The notes: generated by a model not told the origin, from the sequence alone. Shown: positions 1 through 8,314, counted from the stretch's first letter. The stretch is DNA of 64,000 nt from Luteibacter pinisoli (GCF_006385595.1 NZ_CP041046.1:186001-250000); one strand, 5' to 3'. Numbers and translations are program-made.

Positions 1-1
1 C

Positions 2-163
2 AACCTGTGGCCTCCCGCCGCGTTGGCCCAGGGCGCTCGCGTCGACCTGGATGCGGTATGCATCGTTGCCACGGTGATGCTCCTGCTCACGTCGGCGGTA
101 TCGCTACCACCCGCGTTGCGCTCAGCCGCCATCCCGCCATCGCTCGTGCTGCGTGAGCAGTGA
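2..163 (+). CDS. ABC transporter permease, C-terminal fragment (MacB/FtsX-like)
   Basis: Only the last 53 codons are in the window; the 5' part lies to the left. The visible piece has one hydrophobic stretch (about residues 20-37) followed by the short tail ending in PPSLVLREQ. A final membrane helix and then a PxxALR-type tail is typical of MacB/FtsX-family permeases. These export peptides or move substrates across the envelope together with a separate ATPase. The stop codon lies just before the response regulator start, so the genes probably share a transcript. In this context it may export the lanthipeptide encoded downstream or give self-protection, but that is inference; the ATPase gene would have to lie to the left. 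Confidence 0.55.
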   Translation, partial: NLWPPAALAQGARVDLDAVCIVATVMLLLTSAVSLPPALRSAAIPPSLVLREQ

Positions 164-174
164 GGACGCCCACG

Positions 175-1557
175 ATGACCCCCGATACCCTCCCCAAATC
201 GCCCTATCCACCCGTGCTGGTCGTTGACGATCACCCTGATGTGCGCCTGGCGCTGTGCATGCTGCTGCGCAATGAAGGACTCGAGGCGCTCGAAGCCGGC
301 TCCCCCGAGGCGGCGTGCGACGTGGCCATGCGCCAGGCCCTCTCCTGCGCGGTGGTCGACCTGAACTACAGCGCCGACACCACCTCCGGCCACGAAGGCA
401 TGGCACTGGTCACGCGCCTGCGTGGCCTCGTACCCGATGTACCGCTGGTGGTGATGACGGCGTGGGGAAACGTCAACCTGGCGGTGGAGGCGATGCGGCG
501 CGGCGCGGCGGACTTCGTGGAAAAGCCATGGAACCGCGGCCGCCTGCTGAACATCCTGTGGAGCCAGGTGCACCTGCACCAGGCACGCGAGGAAAACCGC
601 CGGCTGCGCGCCGAGACAGCCTTGAATCGCGAGGGATCGGCCGCCTACTGTGCCACCGAATCCTCGGCGATGCGGCGCGTCATGGAACTGGTGGAGCGCA
701 TCGCCGTCAGCGAATCGCATGTGCTGGTGCTGGGGGAAAACGGCACCGGCAAATCCATGCTGGCGCGCGACATCCATGCACGCTCGCCGCGGGCGGCCTC
801 TGCGCTGATCCGGGTCGACATGGGCAGCCTTTCCGAAGCGCGCTTTGCGGACGACATGTTCGGCGAAGAGAGCGGCGCACGACCCGGACGCTTCGAGCTC
901 GCGCACCATGGCAGCCTGGTGCTGGAGGAGGTATCGACCATTCCCCCGCTCCAGCAGGTGACCCTGCTGCGCGTGCTGGAGGAAGGCGAGCTCGAGCGCA
1001 GCGGTTCGGGCCAGACCCGGCGCGTGGATGTGCGCGTCATCTCCACCACCAACGCCGACCTGGAGTCCATCGCGCGCGCGGGTCGCTTCCGGCTTGATCT
1101 GCTCTACCGCCTCAACGCCATGCAGGTACGCCTCCCGGCTTTGCGTGAGCGGCCGGAAGACATCGTGCCGCTGGCACGGCATTTCCTGTTACGCGAATGC
1201 CGCCGCCTGGGCCGTGACGCCGCGCGCTTCGCGCCTTCGGCCGAACGCGCCCTGCGCGCCTATGCGTGGCCCGGCAACATCCGCGAACTGGAGCATGCGG
1301 TGGAGCGCGCGGTATTGATCACGCCCACGGCCGAGATCGACGTGAATGCGTTGGCCATGCACCAACAGGACGATGCGCCCCTGGTCCTTGATTGCCTGAC
1401 GCTCACCGACGCCGAGCAGCTGTTGATTCGCCACGCGCTGGACCGCAACGGGAATAACCTGCAGCGTGCGGCCGACGCCCTGGGCATTTCGCGCCAGGCG
1501 CTCTACCGTCGGCTCGACAAACAGCGATCAAGGTACCCGGACGAGGCTATCGAATGA
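175..1557 (+). CDS. NtrC-type response regulator lacking the GAFTGA loop
   Basis: The 460-residue protein has a receiver domain (about 10-130; probable phospho-acceptor D62 in AVVDLN), an AAA+ domain (about 155-385) and a Fis-type helix-turn-helix at the C-terminus (LQRAADALGISRQALYRRL). Walker A is GENGTGKS at 187-194. Walker B reads LVLEE rather than the usual LFLDE. The segment that should carry GAFTGA, the sigma54-contact loop, reads FGEESGARPGRFELA and is shortened. NtrC relatives without this loop act with sigma70 or as repressors, so sigma54 dependence is doubtful. I chose ATG 175 because GAGGA sits 8 bases upstream; GTG 160, overlapping the previous stop, is the alternative. The histidine kinase follows 12 bases later. 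Confidence 0.9.
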   Translation: MTPDTLPKSPYPPVLVVDDHPDVRLALCMLLRNEGLEALEAGSPEAACDVAMRQALSCAVVDLNYSADTTSGHEGMALVTRLRGLVPDVPLVVMTAWGNVNLAVEAMRRGAADFVEKPWNRGRLLNILWSQVHLHQAREENRRLRAETALNREGSAAYCATESSAMRRVMELVERIAVSESHVLVLGENGTGKSMLARDIHARSPRAASALIRVDMGSLSEARFADDMFGEESGARPGRFELAHHGSLVLEEVSTIPPLQQVTLLRVLEEGELERSGSGQTRRVDVRVISTTNADLESIARAGRFRLDLLYRLNAMQVRLPALRERPEDIVPLARHFLLRECRRLGRDAARFAPSAERALRAYAWPGNIRELEHAVERAVLITPTAEIDVNALAMHQQDDAPLVLDCLTLTDAEQLLIRHALDRNGNNLQRAADALGISRQALYRRLDKQRSRYPDEAIE

Positions 1558-1569
1558 GCCGGGGCGACC

Positions 1570-2970
1570 TTGGCTAGCTGGCAGGCCTCGCTGGCGTTTG
1601 CCCGGTCGCCCGCCGCAGGCGTGGTGCTGTGGGGCATCGGCTTCATGGCGCCCGTGGCCATGGCAGGCCTTGCGCTGGCGTCCGGGCCACCCGAGGTGCC
1701 GTGGGTGCGGGCCGTCCTGCTCGCGGCCGGTGTCGTCGGCTCGCTGCTGGTGGGTTGGGTGGGCGGCCGACGCATCCTGGATTCCCTGCGCACGGTGTCG
1801 GACCTGCTCGGCGCGCTTCGCGAGGGTGATTATGGCCTGCGCGGCCATGTCAGGCTGGGGCATGATCCCCTGCAGGCGCTGATCGCGGGCGTCAACGAAC
1901 TCTCCGACGAACTGCGCCAGGGCCGGCTGGCGCGCACCGAGACCTCACGCTTCCTCGGGAAGACCCTGGTCGCGCTGCACAGCGCGGTCATCGTCGTCGA
2001 TGAACAGGGCCGCATTCGCCTGATCAATCCGGCAGCCCGGCGCCTCGTGGGCGCGGAGCACAAGCTGGTGGTGGGAACCGAGCCGGCGGCCTGGGGCTTC
2101 GGCGAGGCCATGGCGTCCGCCGACGGATCGATCCTGACCCACACCTTCCCGTGTGCCACGGGCCGCTGGGCCGTGCGTCGTGCGGCGTGGTACAGCGATG
2201 GCCGCGAACACACGCTGGTGATGTTGCATGACCTCAGCGCGGCCCTAAGCGAAGAAGAACACCGTGCCTGGCAGCGCCTGATCCGCGTGCTGAGCCACGA
2301 ACTGAACAACTCGCTCACCCCCATCGGCTCGCTGGCCGACACCCTTTCCAACCTGCTCGCCCGGCACGGCGCGGCCATCCCGCAGAAGGAGCTGCACGAC
2401 GGCCTCGAAGCCATCGCCCGGCGTTCGGCGTCGCTGACCCGGTTCGTCGGGGGCTATGGCCGGCTGGCCCGTCTTCCGCCGCTGGCCTGGCAACCGTTCC
2501 GCCTGGACCTGTCGATCGCACGCGTAGCCCAGCTTGAGCAGCGCGTCCCCGTCGTGCTCGTCGGCCATGCCCCGCTTACCGTGGACGGCGACGAAGACCA
2601 GCTTGGCCAGGCGCTGGTCAACCTGCTGCGCAATGCGGCGGAGTCCGCGCTGTTCAATCACGGTGGGGTGCATATCGACTGGTTCATCCAGGGCGGGGAA
2701 GCGTGCGTGCGGCTGATCGACGACGGCATCGGCCTGCCGCTGACCGATTCACTGTTCGTGCCGTTCTTCACGACCAAACCGGAGGGGTCCGGGATCGGGC
2801 TGAGCCTTACGCGCCTGATCATCGAAGCGCATGGCGGCACCGTCGCCCTGGCCAATCGCACCGATGCGCCAGGGGCCGTCGCCACCGTCAGGCTCAAACT
2901 CGCCCGCCCGGGGGTGTCCGCCAGCGGACGCGCCCGTCCGGATCCGGACAGGCGGACTGACCGGAATTGA
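1570..2970 (+). CDS. Membrane sensor histidine kinase (partner of the preceding regulator)
   Basis: 466 residues. Two hydrophobic segments near the N-terminus (about 15-37 and 47-68) flank almost no periplasmic loop, so the sensor probably reads an intramembrane or cytoplasmic signal. A HAMP-like linker and a PAS-like region (about 125-220) follow. The dimerisation/phosphoacceptor box is LSHELNNSLTPI with H243. ATP-binding boxes are NLLRNAAESA, DDGIGLP, and GSGIGLSLTRLI. This layout resembles NtrY-type kinases. The reading frame opens at 1558 after a stop, and TTG 1570 is the first usable start; no better start is present nearby. It should phosphorylate the regulator directly upstream, and its 3' end lies 145 bases before the lanthipeptide precursor gene. 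Confidence 0.88.
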   Translation: MASWQASLAFARSPAAGVVLWGIGFMAPVAMAGLALASGPPEVPWVRAVLLAAGVVGSLLVGWVGGRRILDSLRTVSDLLGALREGDYGLRGHVRLGHDPLQALIAGVNELSDELRQGRLARTETSRFLGKTLVALHSAVIVVDEQGRIRLINPAARRLVGAEHKLVVGTEPAAWGFGEAMASADGSILTHTFPCATGRWAVRRAAWYSDGREHTLVMLHDLSAALSEEEHRAWQRLIRVLSHELNNSLTPIGSLADTLSNLLARHGAAIPQKELHDGLEAIARRSASLTRFVGGYGRLARLPPLAWQPFRLDLSIARVAQLEQRVPVVLVGHAPLTVDGDEDQLGQALVNLLRNAAESALFNHGGVHIDWFIQGGEACVRLIDDGIGLPLTDSLFVPFFTTKPEGSGIGLSLTRLIIEAHGGTVALANRTDAPGAVATVRLKLARPGVSASGRARPDPDRRTDRN

Positions 2971-2986
2971 GTGAGCGGGGTGAAAA

Positions 2987-3062
2987 GTGCGCATATCGGT
3001 GCGCCTGGCGCCTTTACGGCAATCACCATGGATTGTTCCCCCGGCAAGGCCCGCACTAGATT
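2987..3062 (+). promoter_or_regulatory. Candidate promoter/operator region of the lanthipeptide genes
   Basis: The 145-base gap before the precursor gene contains three signals. A sigma70-like pair, TTGTTC (3033-3038) and TAGATT (3057-3062) with an 18-base spacer, would give a short leader of about 45 bases. A -24/-12-like element, TGGC at 3006-3009 and GGCA at 3018-3021, has the exact GG-N10-GC spacing of sigma54 promoters. The hexamer GTGCGC is repeated at 2987-2992 and 2999-3004 with a 12-base period and could be a direct-repeat operator. All are visual matches in a GC-rich background. The two promoter readings compete, and the missing GAFTGA loop of the neighbouring regulator favours the sigma70 one. 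Confidence 0.35.
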
Positions 3063-3115
3063 CGCCCCGCACCCGCACTTCCCGTGGGTGCACGCACCGA
3101 TCACGGAGAACGGCC

Positions 3116-3247
3116 ATGCATCCCATCCTTGCTTTGCAGCACCTTGAGCTCGACGCCAACGCCGCACCCGGTATCGACACCAACATGGGCAGTTCGTACA
3201 GCGGGACGGGGTGCCTGGCTGGCCTTGCCGACACGGGCGACGCGTAA
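3116..3247 (+). CDS. Class III lanthipeptide precursor peptide (single SxxSxxxC motif)
   Basis: 43 residues from ATG 3116, with GGAG at 3104-3107 as ribosome binding site. The leader contains ILALQHLEL (residues 4-12), which matches the ILxLQ-type recognition helix of class III lanthipeptide leaders. The core contains SSYSGTGC (residues 26-33). Ser26, Ser29 and Cys33 form a perfect SxxSxxxC arrangement, the pattern converted to a labionin (or to a lanthionine plus dehydroalanine) in this class. Cys33 is the only cysteine. The tail LAGLADTGDA has one further Thr and ends acidic. The synthetase gene starts 87 bases downstream on the same strand. An in-frame upstream start at 2987 is possible but lacks a convincing ribosome site and would bury the leader motif. 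Family assignment is by motif and context. Confidence 0.85.
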   Translation: MHPILALQHLELDANAAPGIDTNMGSSYSGTGCLAGLADTGDA

Positions 3248-3290
3248 CCAGCAAACGGGAGGCGAAGGCCCCGTACCGGCGTCCGGGCTG

Positions 3291-3311
3291 GTGCGGGAGC
3301 CGGGCCCGCAC
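3291..3311 (+). other. Intercistronic hairpin between precursor and synthetase genes
   Basis: GTGCGGG and CCCGCAC form a perfect 7-bp GC-rich stem with a 7-base loop, starting 43 bases after the precursor stop. No T-run follows, so it is not a strong intrinsic terminator. Such hairpins often stabilise the abundant precursor mRNA or lower read-through into the modification enzyme, which would give more peptide than enzyme. That role is inference. Confidence 0.45.
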
Positions 3312-3334
3312 ACCTGCCAGAGGAAGACAGGTCC

Positions 3335-6007
3335 ATGGAGCGATACCGGCAGTTGTGGCCCTACACCGCCGTCGACCGCGAGTTCTTTGAGCCTTTTGCA
3401 CGGCATCGCATCGACCCCGACGATTTCGAGTCGGTCGCACGCCGCCAGCTACCCGCCCACTGGGCGTTGCATCGGTCGGGTGTCTGGCTCCAGGCCATGC
3501 CGGACGGCTGCCGCCTGCCGACCCAGGGCTGGAAAATCCACGTCTCCTCGGTGGCATCCACCGCGCGGGTGGTGCTCGCGATCACCGTGGCGATCCTCGT
3601 CGCCAACGACACCGCCTTCAAGTTCGCCGGCGATCTTCGCCTGCTCGCCGCGATCAACGGCAAACGCTGGCCGCGTGGCGGTGCGGGAAAATTCATCACG
3701 GTGTACCCCGCCGACCTTCGCGTGTTCCGCCGCCTGCTCGACGACCTGGCCGCCGCGCTCGGCGGTTACGCCGGGCCGCACGTGCTTACCGACCGCCGCC
3801 ATCCGGAATGCCCGATCGTCTCCTATCGCTACGGCGGCATCGTCAGTGACTACCGCATCGATGCCAGTGGCCGGCGCGAATGGCTGCTGCGCCGGCCCGA
3901 CGGCGGCACCGAAGCGGACGACCGCGCGCCGGGCTACCGGGTACCCGACTGGCTGACCGATCCGCTGGGCACGGAGGCGACGCCTGACGTGGCGCCGTTG
4001 CTGGGTGGCGGGCGTTTCCGCCCGATCAAGGCCATGGCCTTCTCGGCGGCCGGCGGCATCTACCTGGCCGACGATCTGTTTGAAGGCCGGCGTGTCGTGA
4101 TCAAGGAGGCGCGGCCGCACATCGGCGCCGCCGAAGCGGCGACGGCCAGCCTGCGCAAGGAGTTCCGCCTGCTTCGACGCCTGGCGCCGCTCGCCGTGGC
4201 GCCTCGCCCCATCGCCCACTTCCGCGAGTGGGAGCACAGCTTCCTCGCCGAGGAGATGCTTGAAGGCGACACGCTGCGGCTGTGGCTGGCCCGGCGCTAT
4301 CCCGCGCTGCTTCCCGCGGCCACGCGCGCGGACGTCGCCCGCTTCTTCGACGACGTCTGCGCCGTGTTCACCCGCTTCGCGACCACGTTGCAGCGCGTGC
4401 ACGCCGCCGGCATCTCGGTCGGGGACCTGTCGTTCCACAACGTCATCGTCGAGCCGTCGGGCGCCGTCCGCCTGATCGATCTCGAGACGGCGATCGAGGA
4501 TGGCCTGGATCGTGTCGCCGACGTATGGACGCCTGGCTTCGCACCGGCGCATGCGCCGCGTGGCACGCACGCCCAGGCCATGGTCGCGGACCGCTACGCC
4601 TTTGGCGCGAACCTGTTTGCCGCGTGCGCGCCGGTGAATGCCCTCGTCGGCCTGGATAGCAGCGCCATGCCGCGCTTCCTGCAGCAGTTTGTCGGCGACA
4701 TGGGTTATCCGCAGGCCTTTGCCGACGTGGTCATCGCGCTGACCCATGCGACGCCGGACCGGCGTCCCGATCCCGTCGAGGCGATGGCCGTGCTGTGCGC
4801 CGCCGTGGCGACGATGTCGCGCGACGAGGTTGCCGTGCCCCACCGCACCACCCATCCGGCGCCGGCGGAAGGCGTGTCCGATCGACTCTTCGCGTACGTG
4901 GACATGCATGCGGCCGAGCCCCGGCCGGATCGCTTCGTGCCCGCCGGCCCCGAGGTGTTTGACACCCACCCCTACGGCATCGCGCACGGCGCGGCCGGCG
5001 TGCTGCACGGTTATCTCCGCAGCGGGCGCCGTCCACCGGCCAACCTCCTGCCATGGCTGGTCGCGGGTATTCGTGCGGGCGATGAGCGTGGTGCTGGCCT
5101 GATGGGCGGCGACGCAGGCATTGCGTGGGCGCTGCTGGATGCCGGCGAGCACGTGCTTGCCGCGTCCCTGTTGCAGGCCTCGCCCCTGGACGGCGTGATG
5201 CGCCGCCGCGCCGGGCGCGACAGTGGCATGGCGGGCTGGGCCATGGCACGGCTGAAGGCATGGCATGCGACGGGTGAGCGTGCGTACCTCACCGATGCCA
5301 TCGACGCGGGTGACTGCCTGCTGGCGTGTGCCCATGACACCGACGGTGCGTTGCACTGGCCGGATGGCCAGCGTCAGCCGCTCGGCCTTGGCGAAGGGGC
5401 TTCAGGCGTGGCGCTGTTCCTGCTCCACCTGCACCGCGCCACCGGTGAAGGTCGCTTTATCGACGCGGCGTGCGCCGCCATGGACTTTGACCTGCGCCAC
5501 GCCGTGACCGGCCCCGATGGCGTACCGTCGTGGCCGGCATGCGTCGGGGATGCCACGGTGCTGCCTTACCTCGGCGAGGGCACGGCGGGCGTGCTCGCCG
5601 TCGCCGCCCGCCTTTACGCGGGCACGGGCGAGGCGCGCTACCGCGAGGCGATCCTTGCCGCGGAACGCGACCTCTTCCGTCGGCACGCGATACGCCCAGG
5701 CCTGTTCGATGGCCTGGCCGGCCTGGGTGAGACACTGCTGGACCTCGCCGCCTTCCTGCCGGACCGCGCGGCGCTCTACCGCGACCACGCGCTGCGCGTG
5801 GCCTGCGGTATCGAACCCTTCCTGCTACCGCGTGGCGCCCACCTCGCGGTGCCCGGCACCGAGCTGGTGCGAATCAGCTGCGACCTCGCAACGGGCAACG
5901 TGGGCGTGGCCGCCTTCCTGCACCGCCTTGCGCACGGTGGCATGGCGTCCTTCATGCTCGACGAGGCGCTGTCTGTCGCCACGCACGGGCAGCGCGTCGC
6001 GGCGTAA
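3335..6007 (+). CDS. Class III lanthipeptide synthetase LanKC (lyase-kinase-cyclase)
   Basis: 890 residues, close to the usual LanKC size; AGAGGA lies about 10 bases before ATG 3335. The N-terminal lyase domain (about 1-215) carries GWKIHVS (K67, H69) and GKFITVYP (K119, Y124), conserved blocks of this family that remove phosphate from phospho-Ser/Thr. The kinase domain (about 225-500) has K257 in VVIKEA, D364 and N369 in GDLSFHN, and metal-binding D382 in LIDLE. The cyclase domain (about 540-885) has the GxxG repeats of LanC folds (YGIAHGAAGV, LGEGASGV, LGEGTAGV, FDGLAGLGE). Where zinc cyclases have WCYG and CHG, it has PYLGEG and LFDG, so no zinc ligands: class III rather than class IV. The likely substrate is the 43-residue peptide just upstream. 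No protease or dedicated transporter follows; a TonB receptor gene converges on it six bases away. Confidence 0.93.
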   Translation: MERYRQLWPYTAVDREFFEPFARHRIDPDDFESVARRQLPAHWALHRSGVWLQAMPDGCRLPTQGWKIHVSSVASTARVVLAITVAILVANDTAFKFAGDLRLLAAINGKRWPRGGAGKFITVYPADLRVFRRLLDDLAAALGGYAGPHVLTDRRHPECPIVSYRYGGIVSDYRIDASGRREWLLRRPDGGTEADDRAPGYRVPDWLTDPLGTEATPDVAPLLGGGRFRPIKAMAFSAAGGIYLADDLFEGRRVVIKEARPHIGAAEAATASLRKEFRLLRRLAPLAVAPRPIAHFREWEHSFLAEEMLEGDTLRLWLARRYPALLPAATRADVARFFDDVCAVFTRFATTLQRVHAAGISVGDLSFHNVIVEPSGAVRLIDLETAIEDGLDRVADVWTPGFAPAHAPRGTHAQAMVADRYAFGANLFAACAPVNALVGLDSSAMPRFLQQFVGDMGYPQAFADVVIALTHATPDRRPDPVEAMAVLCAAVATMSRDEVAVPHRTTHPAPAEGVSDRLFAYVDMHAAEPRPDRFVPAGPEVFDTHPYGIAHGAAGVLHGYLRSGRRPPANLLPWLVAGIRAGDERGAGLMGGDAGIAWALLDAGEHVLAASLLQASPLDGVMRRRAGRDSGMAGWAMARLKAWHATGERAYLTDAIDAGDCLLACAHDTDGALHWPDGQRQPLGLGEGASGVALFLLHLHRATGEGRFIDAACAAMDFDLRHAVTGPDGVPSWPACVGDATVLPYLGEGTAGVLAVAARLYAGTGEARYREAILAAERDLFRRHAIRPGLFDGLAGLGETLLDLAAFLPDRAALYRDHALRVACGIEPFLLPRGAHLAVPGTELVRISCDLATGNVGVAAFLHRLAHGGMASFMLDEALSVATHGQRVAA

Positions 6008-6013
6008 GCACCG

Positions 6014-8314
6014 TCAGAGGCGGAACTTTGCCTCGGCCAGCCACGTGCGCGACGGGTACGGGTAGTACACGTAGTAGCGGCGGTTCGTCAGGTTGTCCAC
6101 GCCCACGCTGAGCTCCACGTGCGGGCTCACCGTCCAGCCGAGCTTCGCGTCGAAGGTCAGGAAGTCACTCGCGCCGCCGAAGGTATCGGGGTTGATGTCG
6201 CTGTGGTCGAGCGTGTTGTACTGCCGGCCTGAATAACGGGCGGCCAGCGTCACCGCCACCGCTTCGCTGGCGTGCATCGTCGCCACCGCGTTCGCCCGCC
6301 AGCGCGGGATGCGATAGAACTGCTTGCCTTCCGCCGCCGGGAAGCGGCTATCGCGCACCGTCGTGGCCTGCGTATAGGCCGCATTCGCCGACAGGTCCAG
6401 CCAGGGCAGGAAGACACCCGTGCCGTCGTAACTGGCTTCCGCGCCGCGCGTGCGGACGAGGTCGACGTTCTGCACGCTGGTGACATTGGGGAACACCGTC
6501 GTGTCGGTCTGGCTGAACAGCGTGTTGCGCGTGTCGCTGCGGAACAGCGTGAAACGCGCTACCCCATTCGCCCGGTACCACTCCGCCGACAGCTCGCGCG
6601 AGAGATCGTTTTCCGGCTTCAGGTTCGGGTTGTTGTTGACCAGGCTGATGCCGTTGAACGTGCCCTGGAAAAGCTCATTCACCGTGGGGAAGCGGTACGC
6701 CCGCGCGCCGGACAGGCGCAGCGTCAGGCTGTCGGTGGCGGCATACGCCAGCGAGACCTTCGGCGACGTGTGCGTCTCCTTCCGCTGCGGATACCCCGTG
6801 CTGGCCGTGGCGGTGGCCCGCGTGCCGTCGAAGGCGCGCCACTGTTCGTAGCGCGCACCCGTCACGAGTCGCCAGCGCTCCGCCAGCTGCCAGGCATCCT
6901 GCACGTACAGCGCCTGGGTCTGCGTGCTGCCGCCGTTGGAAGCGGTGAGCGCACCGGCATCGCCGTTGCGCCAGTTCGCCAGGGCATACGTTGCGTTGTC
7001 CAGGCGGTAACCGTCGTAGTGGTAGCCGAAGCTCACGGTGTGGGTATTCGGGCCGATGCTGTCCGGCGTGTGGCTGGCGCGCAGGTCGAGCGTCCGCCAG
7101 CGGCTTCCGTCGCCCGCGGTGAGCAGCCCCGTGCCGTCGTAGGTCACGGCGTTCGCGGTGCGGTCGCGGTTCCTGTCCATGTCGAAGTACGAGACGTTGC
7201 CTTCGACATTCCAGCCGGATTCGCGGTGCGTGCCCAGCGACACGCCGTAGAGGTAATTGCGGCTCTGTCGCGTCCCCGGTGCAAAGAAGTTCGCGGGCAA
7301 CGTGTACTGGCGCCCGTCGATGCTGACCGGGCCGGACCACACCGGCTGGCCATTGGCATCGCGCAGGAAGGTATCCGTGCGGTGCGAGAGATCCTGCTTC
7401 CAGTAGCCCACCGTGGCGGCGGCGGTGAGCTCCGGGGTGAGGTCGTAGGTGGCCCGCAGGTGCGCTTCGTCCTGGCTCGTCGCCTCCTGGCCTTCGGCGT
7501 TGATGCCGAGCACCTCGCGCGGTACGCCGTTCGCGCCGGTGTCCTCGATGGCGCCGGTCACAGGGCGACCCGTGCCCGGTATCGCCGAGCGGTTCTGCAC
7601 GGCATACACCAGCGGCTGGCCGTTGGACTGCAGGTGCGATACGCCGATGAGGAAGGCGAAGCGGCCGCTGCGGTCGCCGATGGTCGCGCTCTGCTTGCTG
7701 CCGCCATAGTCGCGGTCCACGCCGTAGGTGTGGACGTGCTGGGTGAACGCCTGCACGTCACCGGTGACTTCCAGTGTCTCCGGCATGCGCGTGGTCATGA
7801 CCACCGTCGCGCCGATGCTGTTGCCGGGATACAACGCGGAGTACGCGCCGTAGATCACGTCGATGCCGGCGAGGTTATCGGCAAAAGCCATGGACCAGCG
7901 TGGCGGGTTGGCCCAGTTGTTACCCAGCAGGTTGGACAGCAGCAGGCCGTCGAGATAGACGAGGCCGCGCGCGCTCTGCTGGTTGCTGGTGCCGCGCACG
8001 GAGAACGTGGCGTTTTCATCGCCCACGAAGCGCTTGCGAATGCCGAACGCCGGCAGGTACTTCAGCGCATCCTCGGTGTTCACGATGTTCAGGCGCTTGA
8101 GCTTCGCCGGGGTGATGGTTTCCACCGCGGCGGGCATGTCCGGGTCCACGTCGGTGCCATGGCGGGTCGCCGACACACGCACTTCGTGGAGGTTGGTGGT
8201 GCGCGGTGGCGGCGAGTCGGGCGCGTCGGTGGCGTGCGCGGCACACGCGCTTGCGCCGAGGGCGCACGTGATGGCGCGCGCCAGTGCGCGTCCCTTGGTG
8301 GTAAGGAAAGGCAT
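6014..8314 (-). CDS. TonB-dependent outer-membrane receptor
   Basis: 766 residues: a signal peptide ending near ACAAHA, a TonB-box-like segment (HEVRVSATR), a plug domain (about 45-170, with RGTSNQQSARG and the DVIYGAYSALYPGNS block) and a long beta-barrel ending in the outer-membrane signature KFRL with a final aromatic pattern. It takes up a bound ligand using TonB energy. It follows the DUF2946 gene on the same strand with a 47-base gap, and DUF2946 proteins commonly accompany metal (copper-type) receptors, which makes a metal or metallophore ligand plausible. Because it is convergent with the lanthipeptide synthetase, re-uptake of, or sensitivity to, that peptide is an alternative. The sequence does not decide between them. 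Confidence 0.88.
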   Translation of the reverse strand: MPFLTTKGRALARAITCALGASACAAHATDAPDSPPPRTTNLHEVRVSATRHGTDVDPDMPAAVETITPAKLKRLNIVNTEDALKYLPAFGIRKRFVGDENATFSVRGTSNQQSARGLVYLDGLLLSNLLGNNWANPPRWSMAFADNLAGIDVIYGAYSALYPGNSIGATVVMTTRMPETLEVTGDVQAFTQHVHTYGVDRDYGGSKQSATIGDRSGRFAFLIGVSHLQSNGQPLVYAVQNRSAIPGTGRPVTGAIEDTGANGVPREVLGINAEGQEATSQDEAHLRATYDLTPELTAAATVGYWKQDLSHRTDTFLRDANGQPVWSGPVSIDGRQYTLPANFFAPGTRQSRNYLYGVSLGTHRESGWNVEGNVSYFDMDRNRDRTANAVTYDGTGLLTAGDGSRWRTLDLRASHTPDSIGPNTHTVSFGYHYDGYRLDNATYALANWRNGDAGALTASNGGSTQTQALYVQDAWQLAERWRLVTGARYEQWRAFDGTRATATASTGYPQRKETHTSPKVSLAYAATDSLTLRLSGARAYRFPTVNELFQGTFNGISLVNNNPNLKPENDLSRELSAEWYRANGVARFTLFRSDTRNTLFSQTDTTVFPNVTSVQNVDLVRTRGAEASYDGTGVFLPWLDLSANAAYTQATTVRDSRFPAAEGKQFYRIPRWRANAVATMHASEAVAVTLAARYSGRQYNTLDHSDINPDTFGGASDFLTFDAKLGWTVSPHVELSVGVDNLTNRRYYVYYPYPSRTWLAEAKFRL

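Noticed and set aside
2971..3334. A second precursor peptide or a longer precursor starting at 2987
   Set aside because: The upstream in-frame extension has no ribosome site and would bury the leader; no other Cys- and Ser/Thr-containing short peptide with an ILxLQ motif was seen.
3449..5356. A 635-residue open frame on the minus strand
   Set aside because: Antisense to the LanKC gene, which has intact catalytic residues; no recognisable domain on the minus strand.
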